Source of the DNA: Paracoccaceae bacterium
GTDB lineage: Bacteria; Pseudomonadota; Alphaproteobacteria; Rhodobacterales; Rhodobacteraceae
DNA: 10,449 nt
Direction of reading: 5' to 3'
NCBI GenBank assembly: GCA_007121115.1
Contig: SKMI01000300.1
Location: 1 to 10,449, forward strand
Shown: positions 7,304 to 10,449 of the stretch, piece after piece
Layout of the letters: each line of letters opens with the position of its first letter
How positions within the stretch are numbered: position 1 is the stretch's first letter
Made by a program: the position numbers and the translations under genes
The notes under the pieces: generated by a model
What the model was told of the DNA's origin: nothing
Database searches by the model: none
Seen by the model: only the letters and a program-made list of their open reading frames with translations

Positions 7304-8275
7304 ATGACAGACACCGCATTTCCGGATATCGATCCGTCCGCATCGACCCGCTGGCTGATGGTGCCCGGAGATTGGCGCCGCCCCGGCAACGCAGAGAGGT
7401 TCGAAATCCTGTGGGAGGCACCGCGCGCCTATGGCCAGATCTGGCCGCGTCCGGGGCCCGCCGAAGTGGCGGCGTATTACGACGTCGATGACTATTACAC
7501 CCATGGCGCCGGGGCGGCGCCAGAACCGCCGCCGGGCCTTGCGCAACGCCTGATGACCAGGATCGCGTGGAAAGGCGACACCGGGTCCGAGGCGGACCGG
7601 CAGTGGTGGGCGCGACTGCTGGGGGATCAGGCGCGCGATATCCTCGATATCGGATGTGGCAGCGGCAAGAACCTGAGCACGCTCGCCGCCCTCGGGCATC
7701 GTGCGGTCGGGGTAGAGCCGGACCCCGACGCCCGGGCGGTTGCCCGCGCCGCCGGGCACGAGGTCCACGCGGGCACAGCCGAGACCCTGCCCCCCGAACT
7801 GACCGCGCGGCGCTTCGACCTGGTGGTGTTCATGCATGTGCTCGAACATTGCATCGCCCCCTTGGCGGCCATGCACAATGCCACCGGCTTGCTGAGAGAC
7901 GGCGGCATGATCGTGGCCGAAGTGCCGAACAACGCCTGTCTGGGGGCAACGCGCTTCGGCATCCTCTGGCATTGGCTGGATGTGCCCCGGCACCTGAACT
8001 TCTTTACCGCGCCCAGCCTCGGCGCGCTGTTCGGCGCCGCGGGGCTGGAGATCGCAGAGACGGCGCATTGCGGATATGTGCGCCAGTTTTCGGCGGACTG
8101 GAAAGCGACCCAGACCGAAATCGCGCGCAGGCTGGGGGTTCCGGGCCACGCCATCCCCACGGAGCGCGCATACTGGCGCTATCTGGCCGCAACCCTCCGG
8201 TCGGAGCCGTCGAAGAAATATGACTCGGTCCGGATGGTGGGGCGGCTGCGGACAGCGCGTGATGAGGACCGCTGA
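7304..8275 (+). CDS. Class I SAM-dependent methyltransferase (Methyltransf_23-like), substrate unknown
   Basis: This predicted soluble methyltransferase has 323 residues and transfers a methyl group from S-adenosylmethionine to an unknown acceptor. The SAM-binding Rossmann fold is clear: DIGCGSG at 115-121 (motif I), E138 in GVEPD at the end of strand 2, FDLVVFMHVLEH at 171-182, and EVPNN at 206-210. A second conserved-looking block, WHWLDVPRHLNFF, starts at 222 and recalls methyltransferases of surface-glycan loci. The N-terminal part has WPRP at 47-50 and YYDVDDYYTH at 58-67. These resemble the segment after a zinc-binding module in related enzymes, but no CxxC pair is present. I chose the ATG at 7304; a TTG at 7268 in the same frame is less likely. 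No good Shine-Dalgarno precedes it. The gene converges with hemC, and the 136 bp between them holds no clear terminator or gene. Confidence 0.85.
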   Translation: MTDTAFPDIDPSASTRWLMVPGDWRRPGNAERFEILWEAPRAYGQIWPRPGPAEVAAYYDVDDYYTHGAGAAPEPPPGLAQRLMTRIAWKGDTGSEADRQWWARLLGDQARDILDIGCGSGKNLSTLAALGHRAVGVEPDPDARAVARAAGHEVHAGTAETLPPELTARRFDLVVFMHVLEHCIAPLAAMHNATGLLRDGGMIVAEVPNNACLGATRFGILWHWLDVPRHLNFFTAPSLGALFGAAGLEIAETAHCGYVRQFSADWKATQTEIARRLGVPGHAIPTERAYWRYLAATLRSEPSKKYDSVRMVGRLRTARDEDR

Positions 8276-8411
8276 CGCCCCGAGCGCTGCGCAAGGCCGC
8301 GCATGGGCAGCGCCCAGGCCCAGGGCCACATCCGCGTTGCCGCGGCACCAGCCCCGCGCCACCTGCTGCAGGGGTCGCCGGTGCCCCGAGTGACACCCCC
8401 GGCAGAGGCCG

Positions 8412-9371
8412 TCAGCCCCGCCAGTCGAAGAAGCCCGGTCCGCCGCGCGCCAACAGGCGCCGGGCCAGATCGGTGCCCATCGCGTCGCCGTCGCTGGCGC
8501 TGCCATGCACCTCATCCGCCAGCGATTCCGAGCCGTCGGGGCGCAGGATCTCGCCCCGCAGCCAGAGCTTGTCGCCATCCAACAACGCCAGCCCGGCGAT
8601 GGGCGTTTCGCAGGAGCCATCGAGTTCCGCCAGAAACGCACGCTCAGCCGCCAGCCGCAGCCCCGTTGGGCCGTCATGCAGGGGGGTCAGCAGCGCGGCC
8701 ATACGCGCATCATCCTCGCGCCGTTCGATGCCGATGGCGCCCTGCGCCACCGCGGGCAGCATGTCCTCGGGGTCCACCGGGCCCTGCGCCACCTCGGCCA
8801 TGCCGAGCCGGTTCAGCCCCGCCATGGCCAGGAATGTGCAATCCGCCACCCCGTCGCCGAGCTTGCGCAGCCGGGTCTGCACGTTGCCGCGAAACTCCAC
8901 CACCTTCAGGTCCGGGCGGCGGTGCAGCATCTGCGCGCGCCGCCGCAGGCTGGAGCTGCCCACCACCATCCCCGGCGCCAGATCGGCGATCCCGGCGGCC
9001 TTGTCCGACACGAACGCGTCGCGCACATCCTCGCGCGGCAGGTAGCAGTCCAGCGCCAGCCCCTCGGGCTGCGCCACCGGCATGTCCTTCATCGAATGCA
9101 CGGCGATGTCGATCTCGCCCTGCAGCAGCGCGGCCTCGATCTCGCGGGTGAACAACCCCTTGCCGCCCAGTTCCTTCAAGGGCTTGTCGGCCTCGATCAG
9201 GAAGCGGTCGTCGCCGGTGGTCTTGATCACTTTGATCTCGATCGCGTCCTCGGGCAGGCCATGGGCGTCCATCAGCCGCGCGCGGGTTTCATGGGCCTGC
9301 GCCAGCGCCAGCGGCGAGCCGCGCGTGCCGATCTTCAGGGGCTGGTCGGGGGTGGGGGTCTCGGTGCTCAT
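8412..9371 (-). CDS. hemC: Hydroxymethylbilane synthase (porphobilinogen deaminase)
   Basis: HemC joins four porphobilinogen molecules into the linear tetrapyrrole hydroxymethylbilane in the cytoplasm, the precursor of heme, siroheme, cobalamin and bacteriochlorophyll. The protein has 319 residues, normal for the family. The N-terminal hallmark KIGTRGSPLALAQA starts at 13. The catalytic aspartate is D96 in HSMKDMP, and the substrate-binding arginine-rich segment is RGNVQTRLRKL. C254 in LDGSCETPIAG carries the dipyrromethane cofactor. The spacing D96-C254 equals D84-C242 of the Escherichia coli enzyme. The ATG at 9369-9371 gives MSTETPTPDQPLKIGTRGS, and a CAGGA lies upstream as ribosome site. 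The frame stays open far upstream of this ATG, but that part is antisense to hemE and is not coding. hemC is divergent from hemE. Confidence 0.97.
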   Translation of the reverse strand: MSTETPTPDQPLKIGTRGSPLALAQAHETRARLMDAHGLPEDAIEIKVIKTTGDDRFLIEADKPLKELGGKGLFTREIEAALLQGEIDIAVHSMKDMPVAQPEGLALDCYLPREDVRDAFVSDKAAGIADLAPGMVVGSSSLRRRAQMLHRRPDLKVVEFRGNVQTRLRKLGDGVADCTFLAMAGLNRLGMAEVAQGPVDPEDMLPAVAQGAIGIERREDDARMAALLTPLHDGPTGLRLAAERAFLAELDGSCETPIAGLALLDGDKLWLRGEILRPDGSESLADEVHGSASDGDAMGTDLARRLLARGGPGFFDWRG

Positions 9372-9388
9372 GCCGTCCTGATTAGCGG

Positions 9389-9406
9389 TGTCATTCGGGC
9401 CTGACA
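9389..9406. promoter_or_regulatory. Candidate PpsR/CrtJ operator in the hemC-hemE spacer
   Basis: TGTC (9389-9392), ten bases, then GACA (9403-9406) fits the published PpsR/CrtJ consensus TGTc-N10-gACA exactly. The symmetry extends to TGTCA/TGACA. It lies 17 bp upstream of the hemC ATG and 13 bp upstream of the hemE -35 candidate, so it could act on both genes. PpsR/CrtJ is the redox- and light-responsive regulator of tetrapyrrole and photosystem genes in purple phototrophs. No ppsR gene is visible here, so the role is inferred. Confidence 0.5.
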
Positions 9407-9419
9407 ACACCCTGTCCGC

Positions 9420-9448
9420 TTGACATTGCAGCGCGAGGCGGTGACCTA
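9420..9448 (+). promoter_or_regulatory. Candidate hemE promoter with consensus -35 box
   Basis: TTGACA at 9420-9425 is a perfect sigma-70 -35 box, 48 nt before the hemE start. At the normal 17-18 bp spacing the sequence is GACCTA or ACCTAG, a poor -10 box, so transcription may need an activator or the true -10 box may differ. The -35 box is the right half of a smaller inverted repeat (TGTC 9413-9416 and GACA 9422-9425). Confidence 0.35.
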
Positions 9449-9473
9449 GACGGCAACACAGACGGAGGCCCCG

Positions 9474-10449
9474 ATGACCGCAACGCCCGACAAGACCATC
9501 CTGCGCGCCCTGGCCGGCGAGACACTGCCCACCCCGCCGATCTGGATGATGCGCCAGGCCGGGCGCTACCTGCCGGAATACAAGGCCACCCGCGCGCAGG
9601 CGGGCGATTTCCTGTCGCTGTGCTACAACCCGGACCTGGCCGCCGAGGTGACGCTGCAACCGATCCGCCGCTACGGGTTCGACGCGGCGATCCTGTTCGC
9701 CGACATCCTGCTGGTCCCGCAGGCGCTGGGCGCCGATCTGTGGTTCGTCACCGGCGAAGGGCCGCGGCTGTCGACCATCACGGACGAGGCGGGCGTGGCA
9801 GCGCTCAAACCTGTGGATGCTATCCACGATACGCTGAACCCGGTCTATGAAACCGTGCGCATCCTGCGCCGCGAACTGCCCGCCGAAACCACGCTGATCG
9901 GGTTCGCTGGCGCGCCGTGGACGGTCGCCACCTACATGATCGCCGGGCGCGGCACCCCGGATCAGGGCCCCGCCCACGCCATGCGCGAAGGCGCGCCGGG
10001 CGCTTTCGACGCACTGATCGAACGGATCACACTGGCCACGACCGAATACATGTCCGCGCAGATCGAGGCCGGGGCCGAGGTGGTCAAGATATTCGACAGC
10101 TGGGCCGGATCGCTTCAGGGCGAGGCCTTTGACCGCTACGCCACCGAGCCCGCCCGCCGGATCACCGAGGCGCTGAAGGCCCGCCACCCCGGCATCCCCG
10201 TCATCGCCTTCCCGCGCGAGGCCGGGGACAAGTATATTGGCTTTCGCGCGGCCACCGGCGCCGATTGCGTGGCGCTGGACAATTCCGTGGCCCCCGAATG
10301 GGCGGCCGAACATGTTCAGAAGGACGGCTGCGTGCAGGGCAACCTGGCGTCGCGCCACATGGTCACCGGCGGGCAGGCGCTGGTCGATGACACGCTGCGC
10401 ATCTGTCAGGCGTTTTCGAACGGGCCGCATATCTTCAACCTGGGCCACG
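9474..10449 (+). CDS. hemE: Uroporphyrinogen decarboxylase (3' end beyond window edge)
   Basis: HemE removes four carboxyl groups from uroporphyrinogen III to give coproporphyrinogen III in the cytoplasm, committing the pathway to heme and bacteriochlorophyll. The window holds 325 codons and one extra base; family members have about 340-355 residues, so only a short tail is missing. The first family signature PIWMMRQAGRYLPEY (22-36) supplies substrate-binding arginines R27 and R31. The catalytic aspartate is D77 in FADILLVP. The second signature GFAGAPWTVATYMI begins at 143, with Y154 as the conserved tyrosine. H325 in FNLGH, the last complete codon, corresponds to the conserved active-site histidine. 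A strong ribosome site GGAGG (9464-9468) lies 5 nt before the ATG. The gene is divergent from hemC, an arrangement common in Rhodobacterales. Confidence 0.97.
   Translation, partial: MTATPDKTILRALAGETLPTPPIWMMRQAGRYLPEYKATRAQAGDFLSLCYNPDLAAEVTLQPIRRYGFDAAILFADILLVPQALGADLWFVTGEGPRLSTITDEAGVAALKPVDAIHDTLNPVYETVRILRRELPAETTLIGFAGAPWTVATYMIAGRGTPDQGPAHAMREGAPGAFDALIERITLATTEYMSAQIEAGAEVVKIFDSWAGSLQGEAFDRYATEPARRITEALKARHPGIPVIAFPREAGDKYIGFRAATGADCVALDNSVAPEWAAEHVQKDGCVQGNLASRHMVTGGQALVDDTLRICQAFSNGPHIFNLGH

Noticed and set aside
8276..8411. Convergent methyltransferase-hemC spacer as holding a bidirectional terminator or small gene.
   Set aside because: Only short imperfect GC stems such as GGGC-AGC-GCCC were seen, with no T-run and no coding-like frame.
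7175..8677. Minus-strand 500-codon frame opposite the methyltransferase.
   Set aside because: It runs antisense through the methyltransferase gene and out of frame into hemC; no motif supports it.
9377..9404. Minus-strand TTGTCA with 17-bp spacer and TAATCA as a hemC promoter.
   Set aside because: Its transcript would begin at or inside the ribosome site just before the hemC ATG, and the -10 match is poor.
9372..10448. Minus-strand frame of hemC stays open through the whole of hemE, giving a 678-codon frame.
   Set aside because: The upstream part is antisense to hemE and low in complexity. HemC itself begins at 9371 with its normal N-terminus, and the open frame is a product of high GC content.

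Overview
The window looks like ordinary chromosomal DNA from a high-GC alphaproteobacterium, most likely of the order Rhodobacterales. Three things point there: an AddB of the alphaproteobacterial type, the divergent hemC/hemE pair that is usual in that order, and strong GC bias at third codon positions in every gene. No mobile element, CRISPR array, tRNA or rRNA was seen.

Layout from left to right. Positions 1-2199 (minus strand) hold the first 733 codons of addB, the nuclease/helicase-like subunit of the AddAB recombination-repair enzyme; its C-terminal nuclease domain lies beyond the left edge. A 262-bp divergent intergenic region follows, with a candidate promoter and a perfect 12-bp palindrome. 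Positions 2462-6998 (plus strand) form a complete five-gene ABC uptake operon of the branched-chain amino acid (HAAT/Liv) class: a periplasmic binding protein, two permeases and two ATPases. The last four genes overlap by 8, 8 and 4 bp. From recalled family patterns, the binding protein resembles the 'Nba-like' branch of type 1 periplasmic binding proteins, so the cargo may be an aromatic or other organic acid and not leucine. This is inference. A strong hairpin sits between the binding-protein gene and the first permease gene.

After a 305-bp non-coding stretch with several hairpins comes a SAM-dependent methyltransferase gene (7304-8275, plus) of unknown substrate. It converges with hemC (8412-9371, minus; hydroxymethylbilane synthase). 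hemE (9474-10449, plus; uroporphyrinogen decarboxylase) is divergent from hemC and cut by the right edge just after its conserved His325. HemC makes the linear tetrapyrrole precursor, and HemE carries out the decarboxylation two steps later, after HemD. The 102-bp hemC-hemE spacer contains an exact match to the PpsR/CrtJ operator pattern (TGTC-N10-GACA), which hints that the host may be an anoxygenic phototroph or descend from one.

I see no convincing new biological system. The points most worth a second look are the hemC-hemE operator, the palindrome in front of the transporter, the transporter's unknown cargo, and the unusual methyltransferase.
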